Assembly: GCF_002979755.1 (NCBI RefSeq)
Contig: NZ_PCPP01000003.1
Coordinates: 186,001 to 250,000 of the forward strand
DNA: 64,000 nt
Reading direction: 5' to 3'
Source of the DNA: Chryseobacterium culicis
GTDB taxonomy: Bacteria; Bacteroidota; Bacteroidia; Flavobacteriales; Weeksellaceae
In this document: positions 7,136 to 14,584 of the stretch, in pieces
Position numbering within the stretch: the first letter of the stretch is position 1
How the letters are laid out: every line of letters starts with the position of its first letter
Notes under the pieces: generated by a model
Told to the model about the DNA's origin: nothing
Database searches by the model: none
Seen by the model: the letters and a program-made list of their open reading frames with translations, nothing else
Made by a program: the position numbers and the translations under genes

Positions 7136-8374
7136 TTAAAACTTTCCGATGTCTTCTCTGTAGAAGCCGTAATCGAAATGTACATGACCTGCATCTTCGT
7201 AAACTTTTTTGCGGGCATCTTCGTAGGTAGCTCCTGTAGCCACAATGTTCAGTACTCTACCGCCATTGGAAACCACTTTATCTCCTTTGCTAACTGCTCC
7301 GGCGTATAATAGTTTACTGTGTTTCAGCTTCTCTTCTCCTGTAATTTCGAAACCAATTTCGATGTTTCTCGGATAACCTCCAGAACACATTACAAGACAA
7401 ACAGCTTTTTCATCTTTAAATTTAAGTTCAATGTCTTTTCCTTCCATACAGTCCTGGATCACATCAAGAAGATTGTTTTCCATCAATGCCATCAATACCT
7501 GAGTTTCAGGATCTCCGAATCTCATGTTGTATTCAAGAAGGTAAGCTCCGTTTTTCGTAACCATCAATCCGAAGAAGATGATTCCTTTAAATCCGAAACC
7601 TTCTGCTTTAAGACCTGTAATGGTAGGTTCTAAGATATTTTTCTCAAAATCTGCATAATGTTCCTGAGTAAATTCCGGGCTTGGTGCTACGGAACCCATA
7701 CCTCCTGTATTGGGTCCTGTATCTCCGTTTCCGGCTTTTTTATAATCTTTTGCTGCTACACACGGGAATAGTTTCTCACCGTTAGAGAAAGCAATGATAG
7801 AAGCTTCAAAACCTTGTAAATATTCTTCAATAACTAAACGAATACCAGCATCTCCATAGATTCTTCTGATCATGAAATCATGGATGGTAGCTTCAGCTTC
7901 TTCAAGGGTGTCACAAATAACCACACCTTTACCACCAGCTAAACCACTGGCTTTGATTACCAAAGGATACTGCTGTGTCTGCACATATTCTTTAGCTTCG
8001 TTATATGAATCAAATACCACAGCTTTAGCTGTTTTGATATCATAGGTCTGCATAAATTTCTTAGAGAAAGCTTTACTTCCTTCCAGGCTTGCTACTTTTT
8101 GAGTAGGCCCGAAAACCTTAAGATCATGCTTTTTAAATTCGTCCTTGATACCCGCTACAAGAGGAGCTTCCGGACCTACGATCGTAAGATCAATCTTTTC
8201 TTTAATAGCGAAATCTCTAAGTTCTTTGATTTCTGATAAATGAACATTTTTCCCTATTACATCGGTAGTAGCATTCCCGTTGGCAAAAAACATTTTAGAA
8301 ATTCTTGAGTCATTCTGAAGCTTTGCCGCTAAAGCAGATTCTCTACCGCCTTCACCTATGATTAATATTCTCAT
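7136..8374 (-). CDS. purD: Phosphoribosylamine-glycine ligase (GAR synthetase)
   Basis: A 412-residue ATP-grasp enzyme joining phosphoribosylamine and glycine, step 2 of purine synthesis. The N-terminal Rossmann-like start is MRILIIGEGGRESAL. The ATP-grasp core shows VIKASGLAGGKGVVIC, then NTGGMGSVAPSP and the metal-binding region ENMRFGDPETQ-like (YNMRFGDPETQVLM). The C-terminal PurD domain follows. The length is normal. It sits downstream of purH with its own -7 box (8403-8410) and a terminator, so it is probably transcribed separately. Confidence 0.97.
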   Translation of the reverse strand: MRILIIGEGGRESALAAKLQNDSRISKMFFANGNATTDVIGKNVHLSEIKELRDFAIKEKIDLTIVGPEAPLVAGIKDEFKKHDLKVFGPTQKVASLEGSKAFSKKFMQTYDIKTAKAVVFDSYNEAKEYVQTQQYPLVIKASGLAGGKGVVICDTLEEAEATIHDFMIRRIYGDAGIRLVIEEYLQGFEASIIAFSNGEKLFPCVAAKDYKKAGNGDTGPNTGGMGSVAPSPEFTQEHYADFEKNILEPTITGLKAEGFGFKGIIFFGLMVTKNGAYLLEYNMRFGDPETQVLMALMENNLLDVIQDCMEGKDIELKFKDEKAVCLVMCSGGYPRNIEIGFEITGEEKLKHSKLLYAGAVSKGDKVVSNGGRVLNIVATGATYEDARKKVYEDAGHVHFDYGFYREDIGKF

Positions 8375-8402
8375 ACTTTATTTATTATCTAGTCTTATTT
8401 TA

Positions 8403-8410
8403 CAAATATA
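8403..8410 (-). promoter_or_regulatory. -7 box of purD (TATATTTG)
   Basis: Exact Bacteroidota -7 consensus on the minus strand, 28 bases before the purD ATG. A TTG trinucleotide 21 bases further upstream could be the -33 element. Confidence 0.65.
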
Positions 8411-8463
8411 TAATTTTGAATGCTAAAAATACAATCCCTAATTATTTTTTAATTCTATTTTAA

Positions 8464-9981
8464 TTAGTGGAAAAAGTGTCTAACACCTGTAAACATCATT
8501 GGAATATTGTGCTCGTTTGCAGCCTCAATACTATCCTGGTCTTTTACACTTCCACCTGGCTGAATAATTGCCTTGATACCTTCCTGAGCGCAGAAATCTA
8601 CTACATCACGGAAAGGGAAAAATGCATCTGAAGCCAGTACCAAATCTCCGGAGAATTTTTCTTTTGCTCTTTCGATAGCCTGCTGAGTCGCCCAGATTCT
8701 GTTTACCTGTCCGCCACCAATACCGAATGCCTGAATTCCGTTGGAAACTACAATTGCGTTTGACTTCACATATTTTACTACTCTCTGAGAGAAAAGTAAT
8801 GCCTTTTTCTGCTCTTCTGTAGGCTGTACTTCTGTTACCACTTTGATATCATCCGAGAAGTGAAGGTCATTATCCTGAACCAAGATACCACCGTCTACTT
8901 TCACCCAAGTCTGTTTATCAGAAACAGGGTTTACGATTTTGATGATTCTCAGGTTTTTCTTTTTTCTTAAAATTTCAAGAGCTTCTTCATCAAATTCAGG
9001 AGCCATTACAATTTCAAGGAAAGTTTTGTTTAATTCTTCAGCTGTTGCTGCATCGATCTTATAGTTCATTGCAACAATTCCGCCAAAGATAGAAACCGGA
9101 TCACATTCAAATGTTTTTTGATATGTCTCCAGTGCTGAAGTTCCAATAGCAACTCCACAAGGAGTAGAATGTTTTACCGCACAACAAGCCATTTCTTCTT
9201 TGAACTCAGTAACTACTTTCCAGCAAAGGTCCATATCACGAAGATTGTTGAAAGAAAGTTCTTTACCACCCAGCTGTTCAAAGTCTTTCATCGCTCCGTT
9301 CTCGAAAGTAGAAACGTAATAAGCAGCCGTCTGGTGAGGGTTTTCTCCGTATCTTAAGTCAGCAACTTTTTTATAAGAAGCATTCAGGTAAGTAGGATAT
9401 TCCTCATCTAAAAGCATTCTTGAAATTGCGGCATCATATGCAGAGGTAAGGTTGAATACTTTTCCTGCCAGTTTTTTACGGGTTTCAATGTAAGTATCCC
9501 CGTTTTGCTCCATTTCGATTTTCACTGCTGCATAATCTTCAACATCAGTGATTACCGTTACAGAATCAAAATTTTTAGCTGCAGAACGAAGCATTGAAGG
9601 GCCTCCGATATCAATAAACTCTACTTTTTCATGTAAAGAAATGTCTTTGTTTACATTTTCAAAGAAAGGGTAAAGGTTTACGATTACCATGTCAATCAGA
9701 CCAATTCCGTGTTCCTGAACGGTTTTCATGTGCTCTTCGTTGCTACGAACAGCCAACAATCCTCCGTGAACTTTTGGGTGTAAAGTTTTCACTCTTCCAT
9801 CCAACATTTCAGGGAAATTGGTTACCTCATCAATCTGAATAGGATTTAAACCAGCGTCTTTCAAATGTTTGAACGTTCCTCCTGTAGAGATCAACTCATA
9901 ATTCTGAGCTTCCAAAAACTGCGCGAATTCAATTAATCCACCTTTGTCAGAAACACTGATTAAAACTCTCTTTTTACTCAT
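8464..9981 (-). CDS. purH: Bifunctional AICAR transformylase / IMP cyclohydrolase
   Basis: A 505-residue enzyme catalysing the last two steps to IMP. The N-terminal MGS-like cyclohydrolase domain starts KKRVLISVSDKGGL, with STGGTFKHL and GRVKTLHPKVHGGLL. The C-terminal transformylase domain carries LRYGENPHQ, the catalytic CAVKHSTPCGVA (Lys-His pair) and VLASDAFFPFRDVVD. It ends in GVRHFFH, as usual. The 176-base gap to purN upstream holds a repeat. Function is certain from conservation of all the signatures. Confidence 0.97.
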   Translation of the reverse strand: MSKKRVLISVSDKGGLIEFAQFLEAQNYELISTGGTFKHLKDAGLNPIQIDEVTNFPEMLDGRVKTLHPKVHGGLLAVRSNEEHMKTVQEHGIGLIDMVIVNLYPFFENVNKDISLHEKVEFIDIGGPSMLRSAAKNFDSVTVITDVEDYAAVKIEMEQNGDTYIETRKKLAGKVFNLTSAYDAAISRMLLDEEYPTYLNASYKKVADLRYGENPHQTAAYYVSTFENGAMKDFEQLGGKELSFNNLRDMDLCWKVVTEFKEEMACCAVKHSTPCGVAIGTSALETYQKTFECDPVSIFGGIVAMNYKIDAATAEELNKTFLEIVMAPEFDEEALEILRKKKNLRIIKIVNPVSDKQTWVKVDGGILVQDNDLHFSDDIKVVTEVQPTEEQKKALLFSQRVVKYVKSNAIVVSNGIQAFGIGGGQVNRIWATQQAIERAKEKFSGDLVLASDAFFPFRDVVDFCAQEGIKAIIQPGGSVKDQDSIEAANEHNIPMMFTGVRHFFH

Positions 9982-10079
9982 TTTACTTTCAATTTTTTAC
10001 TTTTTACAGCTATTTCAAACTGTGTCCGGGTCTTTCACCTCCGAACTTACTTTTATTTTTACTTAGATTTCTTTTTATT

Positions 10080-10158
10080 AATGTAACAATGTATCAGTCT
10101 AGCAATGTAACAATACCTTTAACATTGGTAAACTGGTAAATCGTTAGATTGTTACATT
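10080..10158. repeat. AATGTAACAAT repeat cluster
   Basis: AATGTAACAAT occurs at 10080-10090 and 10104-10114, and inverted as ATTGTTACATT at 10148-10158, overlapping the last codon of purN. The arms can form a long stem in the purN-purH spacer. Confidence 0.65.
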
Positions 10159-10723
10159 ATTTATTTCCCAGGACCTTATTGATCGCTATAGGAAATATCT
10201 CATATTCAATCTGGTGGACTTTCTGAGCCAGTGTTTCAGGAGTATCATCAGCAGTCACTTCAAAAGACTTCTGAAGAATAGGTTCTCCCTCATCAATGCC
10301 CGGCGTTACAAAATGTACAGTCGCCCCACTCTCTACTTCTTTAGCTTCAATCACAGCGTTATGAACATGATGTCCCCACATTCCTTTTCCTCCAAATTTC
10401 GGAAGTAATGCCGGATGAATGTTGATAATTTTTCCGTTCCAGTTTTCACAAAACTCAGGTTTCAGAATGGATAAAAACCCTGCCAATACGATTAAATCTG
10501 TATTTTCCGGGATGATTTTACCCAATTCGCTGCTGAAGTTTTTTCCTCTCGGAATCAGAACGTTTTCTATGTTATGATTTTTTGCTCTTTCCAATCCGAA
10601 ACATTCTCTGTCGGCAATCACTAAAGATACTTTTGCATTCTGGATTTCTCCATTATCAATGGTATCAATGATTCTCTGCAGATTGGTTCCTGAACCGGAT
10701 ACAAGCACAACGATGTTCTTCAT
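10157..10723 (-). CDS. purN: Phosphoribosylglycinamide formyltransferase
   Basis: A 188-residue folate-dependent GAR transformylase, step 3 of purine synthesis. The formyl-transferase fold starts with VVLVSGSGTNLQRIID. The catalytic Asn-His region is INIHPALLPKFGGKGMWG with the following His of GHHVHNAV, and the catalytic Asp lies in TPGIDEGEPILQ. The length is normal. The start ATG 10723 follows a hairpin and a second repeat that separate it from purM. Probably co-transcribed with purM and purH. Confidence 0.96.
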   Translation of the reverse strand: MKNIVVLVSGSGTNLQRIIDTIDNGEIQNAKVSLVIADRECFGLERAKNHNIENVLIPRGKNFSSELGKIIPENTDLIVLAGFLSILKPEFCENWNGKIINIHPALLPKFGGKGMWGHHVHNAVIEAKEVESGATVHFVTPGIDEGEPILQKSFEVTADDTPETLAQKVHQIEYEIFPIAINKVLGNK

Positions 10724-10738
10724 ATTTTTTTGGCAGCT

Positions 10739-10763
10739 TTGTCAAGGTGTAGAACCTTGACAA
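10739..10763. repeat. Short perfect inverted repeat
   Basis: TTGTCAAGGT - gtaga - ACCTTGACAA, 16 bases upstream of purN. No T tract follows. It may be a REP-like element or a weak RNA structure in the purM-purN message. Confidence 0.6.
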
Positions 10764-10781
10764 GGCTTTGAATATTGTTAA

Positions 10782-10875
10782 CTAGCCCCGATTGCAGCGA
10801 CATCCTTTTTTGTGGCGGCCGCAGCGAAGCGGAGGCCGTAACAAAAAAGATACAGCGGAAAGCGGGAGTAAGCTC
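10782..10875 (-). repeat. Dispersed GC-rich palindromic element, copy 1
   Basis: An element bounded by CTAGCCCCGATTG and GCGGGAGTAAGCTCC, with an internal hairpin ATCCTTTTTTGTGGCGGCC ... GGAGGCCGTAACAAAAAAGAT. It abuts the purM stop codon. A diverged copy in the opposite orientation with the same ends lies at 30498-30600. The GC content is strikingly higher than the surroundings. Confidence 0.8.
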
Positions 10876-11868
10876 CTAAAATTTTAAATCTATCTTTTCA
10901 CTTCCTTCTGTGATTTCTCCGATTTCGTAAGCATCATCTAAAAGGTGTAATACTTTTTCAGCATGTTCAGCATCTACAACGATTACCATCCCTACACCCA
11001 TATTGAATGTTCCGTACATTTCCTCACGGGCTACTCCACCTCTTTTTTCCAACTCAAGCATTACACTAGGAATTCTGATTTTTGATTCGTCAATAGAAGC
11101 ACAAAGTCCTTCAGGAATAATTCTTGGAACGTTTTCGTAAAGACCACCTCCTGTAATGTGAGCAATTCCGCTTACTTTTACTTCTTCCAATACTTTATGA
11201 ATATCTTTATAGTATAATCTTGTAGGAACAAGAAGTGTTTCATATAAAGGTTTTCCTTCAAACTCTTCTTCAAAGTTCGGGAATACTTTTCTTACTAAAG
11301 AGAATCCGTTTGAGTGGAATCCTGAGCTTGGCAATGCAATAATTTTGTTACCTGCTTTAATGGTAGAACCGTCAATGATCTGGTCTTTTTCTACGATTCC
11401 TACACAGAATCCGGCAACATCATAATCTCCAGGCTGGTACATTCCCGGCATTTCAGCAGTTTCTCCACCAATCAGTGCACAGTTGTTATCCTTACAAGCT
11501 TCCACCATTCCTAAAACGATTTCTGCAGCGATTTCTGAATCAAGCTTTCCACAAGCCAGATAATCTAAGAAGAATAAAGGTTTTGCTCCGTGGCAAAGAA
11601 TATCATTGGCACACATTGCGAAGCAATCTACCCCGATAGAATCATATTTTTTGGTATCTAAAGCTACTTTCAGCTTTGTTCCTACTCCATCTGTTCCTGA
11701 TACAAGAACCGGATTTTTATATCCACCGATTTCATAGAAAGCACCAAAACTTCCCAAATGATTCAATACATTGGAATTGTGGGTTTCACCGACCGCTTTT
11801 TTGATCTTGTCAACCGTTTTGTATCCTTCTTCTTTGTCTACTCCTGCTGATTTGTAAGTGTTGCTCAT
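10876..11868 (-). CDS. purM: Phosphoribosylformylglycinamidine cyclo-ligase (AIR synthetase)
   Basis: A 330-residue PurM-superfamily enzyme making AIR, step 5 of purine synthesis. It carries the N-terminal SAGVDKEEGYKTVDKIK, the LVSGTDGVGTKLKVA glycine-rich site, GVDCFAMCANDILCHGAKP, LIGGETAEMPGMY and the C-terminal ITGGGLYENVPR. First gene of the minus-strand purine block. Upstream lie a strong terminator (11996-12021) and a short ORF with its own promoter, so transcription could depend on read-through or on a promoter I could not identify in the 127-base spacer. Confidence 0.97.
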   Translation of the reverse strand: MSNTYKSAGVDKEEGYKTVDKIKKAVGETHNSNVLNHLGSFGAFYEIGGYKNPVLVSGTDGVGTKLKVALDTKKYDSIGVDCFAMCANDILCHGAKPLFFLDYLACGKLDSEIAAEIVLGMVEACKDNNCALIGGETAEMPGMYQPGDYDVAGFCVGIVEKDQIIDGSTIKAGNKIIALPSSGFHSNGFSLVRKVFPNFEEEFEGKPLYETLLVPTRLYYKDIHKVLEEVKVSGIAHITGGGLYENVPRIIPEGLCASIDESKIRIPSVMLELEKRGGVAREEMYGTFNMGVGMVIVVDAEHAEKVLHLLDDAYEIGEITEGSEKIDLKF

Positions 11869-11995
11869 GTCTGCTTAGATTTTTAGATTTCAGATTTCAG
11901 ATTTCATACTATTTATGATCTAGTAACGGCTTCTGGAGTCTTCTTATCTTTTAATATTTCAATTACTTTTATACTCGATTTTAGAAAACAAAAAA

Positions 11996-12021
11996 GCCGA
12001 CAATCTTTTCAGATTATCGGC
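11996..12021 (-). terminator. Intrinsic terminator upstream of purM
   Basis: GCCGATAATCT - gaaa - AGATTGTCGGC on the minus strand, followed by CTTTTTTGTTTT. The stem is 11 bp with one G-T pair or mismatch. It ends the short unit started at 12125 and could attenuate purM. Confidence 0.85.
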
Positions 12022-12028
12022 CGTTATT

Positions 12029-12103
12029 TTATCTCAGAATTTCAGAGCCCACAACTTTCCCTTTATGAGAAAAACATTGTTTATAGGAGGTCTGAATTTT
12101 CAT
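12029..12103 (-). CDS. Putative 24-residue small protein or leader peptide
   Basis: The ORF reads MKIQTSYKQCFSHKGKVV-GSEILR and is 24 residues long. It begins 14 bases after an exact -7 box (TATTTTTG, 12118-12125) and stops 8 bases before a strong terminator hairpin. This compact promoter-ORF-terminator order suggests either a small protein, a small RNA, or a leader that attenuates purM, whose start is 128 bases past the hairpin. The peptide is basic with one Cys and no membrane segment. No family was recognised. Translation is unproven. Confidence 0.45.
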   Translation of the reverse strand: MKIQTSYKQCFSHKGKVVGSEILR

Positions 12104-12117
12104 CTCTTTTCTTTTTG

Positions 12118-12125
12118 CAAAAATA
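12118..12125 (-). promoter_or_regulatory. -7 box (TATTTTTG) of the short unit upstream of purM
   Basis: Exact TAnnTTTG on the minus strand, between the flavin reductase stop and the 24-codon ORF. Confidence 0.6.
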
Positions 12126-12150
12126 GTAATTTTAAATGAATATTCAAATT

Positions 12151-12702
12151 CTATTTTTCAAGGATGGTTTCAATGGCCGCAATCTTCTTTATTTTTTCTT
12201 TCAACTCATTGATTTTCTCTTCATTAGAAATCTGCCGAGTTGTTTTATCAAAGTTATCATTAAAGAAAGGAAGTGAAAAAGTTTCCACCACATTTCCTCC
12301 ATGGAAAGGAAAACGCTTTGATGCAGCATCTAAAACTCCTGCTCCACCTCTACCTCCGGGAGATGTAGACATCAATAACATGGGTACTTCATTCCAAACT
12401 GTTCTGTCTTTGATTCTTGATACCCAGTCGAACACATTTTTGAATGCTGTAGAGTAGGTTCCATTGTGTTCTGCCAAAGCTACAAGCAATACATTCGCAC
12501 CATCAATTTTAGCTGCAAAATCATGAGCTTCCTGAGGAACTCCACCTGCTAATTCTCTTTCATGTTTATAGATTGGCATTTCGAAAGGATTCAGATCCAC
12601 TACTTCTACTTCTGCATTTTCAAATAATGTTGATGCATAGGCTACCAACTGTTTGTTCATTGAAACGTCTGAGTTACTTCCTGCTATTGCTAAAATTTTC
12701 AT
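12151..12702 (-). CDS. NAD(P)H-dependent FMN reductase family protein
   Basis: A 183-residue flavodoxin-like protein. The N-terminal phosphate-binding loop is IAGSNSDVSMNKQL, the second FMN contact is ALAEHNGTYSTAFKNVFDW, and the third is STSPGGRGGAG. This layout matches the NADPH-dependent FMN reductase / azoreductase-like family, which reduces free flavin or quinones in the cytosol. It has its own promoter box at 12727-12734 and lies 37 bases after pirin on the same strand; the two may be linked in redox stress, but that is inference. Exact substrate unknown. Confidence 0.9.
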   Translation of the reverse strand: MKILAIAGSNSDVSMNKQLVAYASTLFENAEVEVVDLNPFEMPIYKHERELAGGVPQEAHDFAAKIDGANVLLVALAEHNGTYSTAFKNVFDWVSRIKDRTVWNEVPMLLMSTSPGGRGGAGVLDAASKRFPFHGGNVVETFSLPFFNDNFDKTTRQISNEEKINELKEKIKKIAAIETILEK

Positions 12703-12726
12703 ATGTGAGGTTTATTTTTAAGATTA

Positions 12727-12734
12727 CAAATTTA
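12727..12734 (-). promoter_or_regulatory. -7 box (TAAATTTG) of the flavin reductase gene
   Basis: Exact consensus on the minus strand in the 37-base spacer after the pirin gene, 24 bases before the ATG. Confidence 0.6.
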
Positions 12735-12739
12735 GTTTT

Positions 12740-13468
12740 TTATTTAAGATAAGACGGCAGTTCCATTGGAACTTCCATTAATAATACTTCGGTATCTTCC
12801 ACAGCTTCGATATTAAAACTCTGAGTATCCCAGATTCCTAATCCGTCTCTTTCATTCAGAACGCGGTCTCCTATTTTCGCACTTCCTTTCAACACAAATG
12901 CATAGACTCCGTTTCCTTTTTTGTTCAGCATATAATTTTTACCGTTTCCTTTTTTAAAGTTGGCCAGATTAAACCATGCATCCTGATGAATCCAAACTCC
13001 GTCATCATTTTTATTTGGAGATAAAATCTGTTGAAATCCATTGATTTTTTCACCTTCTTTGATGCTTTTCTGATCATATCGTGGTTCAACATTCTGTTCT
13101 TTTGGAAAAACCCAGATCTGAAGGAATTTCACTTCCTCATCTTTATTTTTATTGTATTCGCTGTGCATGACACCGGTTCCTGCGCTCATCACCTGAATTT
13201 CTCCTTTTCTGATCACTGCTGTAGTTCCCATTGAATCTTTATGTTCCAGATCTCCTTCCAAAGGAATTGAAATAATTTCCATATCCCTGTGTGGATGTGT
13301 CCCAAAGCCCATTCCCTGAGAAACGGTGTCATCATTCAACACTCTTAAAACTCCAAAGTTCGTTCTGTCTCTGTTTTGATAATTGGCAAAACTGAATGTA
13401 TGGTAAGAATTTAGCCATCCGTGGTTGGCATGACCTCTTGAATCTGCTTTATGATATACTGTTTTCAT
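12740..13468 (-). CDS. Pirin family protein
   Basis: A 242-residue double-cupin protein. The metal ligands of the N-terminal cupin are all present: H58 and H60 (GTHPHRDME), H102 and E104 (GTGVMHSEYN). The start KADSRGHANHGWLNSYHTFS is the classic pirin N-terminus. Family members include quercetin 2,3-dioxygenases and redox or transcription cofactors; the role here is unknown. It is preceded by an exact TACATTTG box. The length is normal for the YhhW-type branch. Confidence 0.93.
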   Translation of the reverse strand: MKTVYHKADSRGHANHGWLNSYHTFSFANYQNRDRTNFGVLRVLNDDTVSQGMGFGTHPHRDMEIISIPLEGDLEHKDSMGTTAVIRKGEIQVMSAGTGVMHSEYNKNKDEEVKFLQIWVFPKEQNVEPRYDQKSIKEGEKINGFQQILSPNKNDDGVWIHQDAWFNLANFKKGNGKNYMLNKKGNGVYAFVLKGSAKIGDRVLNERDGLGIWDTQSFNIEAVEDTEVLLMEVPMELPSYLK

Positions 13469-13809
13469 TTTCTGTGATTATTTATGGTACAAATGTACGG
13501 GATGTGGGTATTTTAAAAGTTGATGTAGGTTAAGAAAGGACGTTTTATGGGATAAAAAGGTGGAGGAGGTGAAAATATCGGATAGGTGGATTACGCAAAG
13601 ACGCAATTTCTTTATTTTCTATATGCTTTAGGACGCAAGGATTTCATCTGCGATAAAATTTCATATTGGACATCTTTTCTTACGGAGATTTTACAGATTA
13701 AACCAATTGTATGAATAAGCGCAAACATCTGTGTTATTTGTGAAATCTGCGGGAGACTATGATATTCTGAACCTCAAAAAACAATAAGTATATAAAGGAT
13801 AGATTTTAA
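13469..13809. other. Intergenic region with degenerate repeat words
   Basis: No gene seen. Near 13490 it carries the pirin promoter. The rest contains segments such as GATTACGCAAAGACGCAA, GGACGCAAGGATTTCATCTGCG and ATCTGTGTTATTTGTGAAAT, which read like decayed dispersed repeats. No open frame of interest. Confidence 0.5.
13490..13497 (-). promoter_or_regulatory. -7 box (TACATTTG) of the pirin gene
   Basis: Exact consensus on the minus strand, 21 bases upstream of the ATG. Confidence 0.6.
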
Positions 13810-13876
13810 GTTTTGGCTAAAGCCAATGAAAGACATCCATAGAAAAGCGGGCTAAAGCCCGCTCCTATTGAATTTG
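13810..13876 (+). repeat. GGGCTAAAGCCC repeat, copy 2
   Basis: TTTTGGCTAAAGCCAATG, a variable spacer, then GCGGGCTAAAGCCCGCTCCTATTGA. Lies 6 bases beyond the stop of the minus-strand gene 13883-14407. Confidence 0.85.
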
Positions 13877-13882
13877 TTGTTC

Positions 13883-14407
13883 TTATTTTTTAAAAAGAAT
13901 TGTAGTATAGTCTGTATTATAAATTCTTGTTTCTATATTGAGTTTATTTAAAAGCATTTCGGCTTCAAGTCTTATATTTTTCCACGTTTCATGATGATCT
14001 AAAAAGTCCCAGTCCCAAATTTCCACAGGAATATCATCTACTTTCTTTTTAAAATTCAGAAGGTCTTCCTTAAAAGATTCGTCAATGAGTTTATTTCTGA
14101 AAATGGTATTAAATAAAACAGGGATAAATGCATAATCAAGTTCTTCATACAGTTCAGCCAGTGGATCTATTAAAATGGGAGCCATCTCATCCAATTGGTC
14201 TACATTATAGGTATAAAGAATCAGTGAATTGATCATATAAGTATAATAGAGATGTACATGCTTATCGTATTCAAGTAACTCTTCCTGAGTGAAGCCGTTA
14301 TCTTCTAAATTTTCAGCAACATCTTTAATTTCAGTAACATCTTCATTTTCAGTCTTATCCTTTTGTTTTATAGACGAAAAAAACTTATTCAAAAAATTAA
14401 GCTTCAT
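13883..14407 (-). CDS. Hypothetical acidic protein flanked by repeats
   Basis: A 174-residue protein; ATG 14407 is preferred over a TTG three codons upstream. It starts with a basic stretch (MKLNFLNKFFSSIKQKDK), then an acidic segment, then a helix-rich body with many Tyr, Leu, Asp and Glu residues (EELLEYDKHVHLYYTYMINS; WDWDFLDHHETW). No signal peptide. No family was recognised. Copies of the same roughly 70-bp repeat, in the same orientation, lie immediately on either side (13810-13876 and 14448-14516), so the gene could have been inserted or duplicated as a cassette; this is inference. Function unknown. Confidence 0.65.
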   Translation of the reverse strand: MKLNFLNKFFSSIKQKDKTENEDVTEIKDVAENLEDNGFTQEELLEYDKHVHLYYTYMINSLILYTYNVDQLDEMAPILIDPLAELYEELDYAFIPVLFNTIFRNKLIDESFKEDLLNFKKKVDDIPVEIWDWDFLDHHETWKNIRLEAEMLLNKLNIETRIYNTDYTTILFKK

Positions 14408-14447
14408 GATAAACAATTTTGGTTAAAAAAAAATTACAAAAAAAAGA

Positions 14448-14516
14448 TAGGTTTTGGCTAAACCCAATCAATAAATACTTAAAGAGAAAACGGGCTAAAG
14501 CCCGCTCCTATTGATT
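14448..14516 (+). repeat. GGGCTAAAGCCC repeat, copy 3
   Basis: TAGGTTTTGGCTAAACCCAAT, spacer, ACGGGCTAAAGCCCGCTCCTATTGAT. It shares the last 20 bases almost exactly with copy 2 and has the same orientation as copies 1 and 2. Confidence 0.85.
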
Positions 14517-14584
14517 TTTATGATATTATTAAATTTCAAAAACATCACATTACTAATTTCTAACCTCTAACTTCTGTTTCTAAT

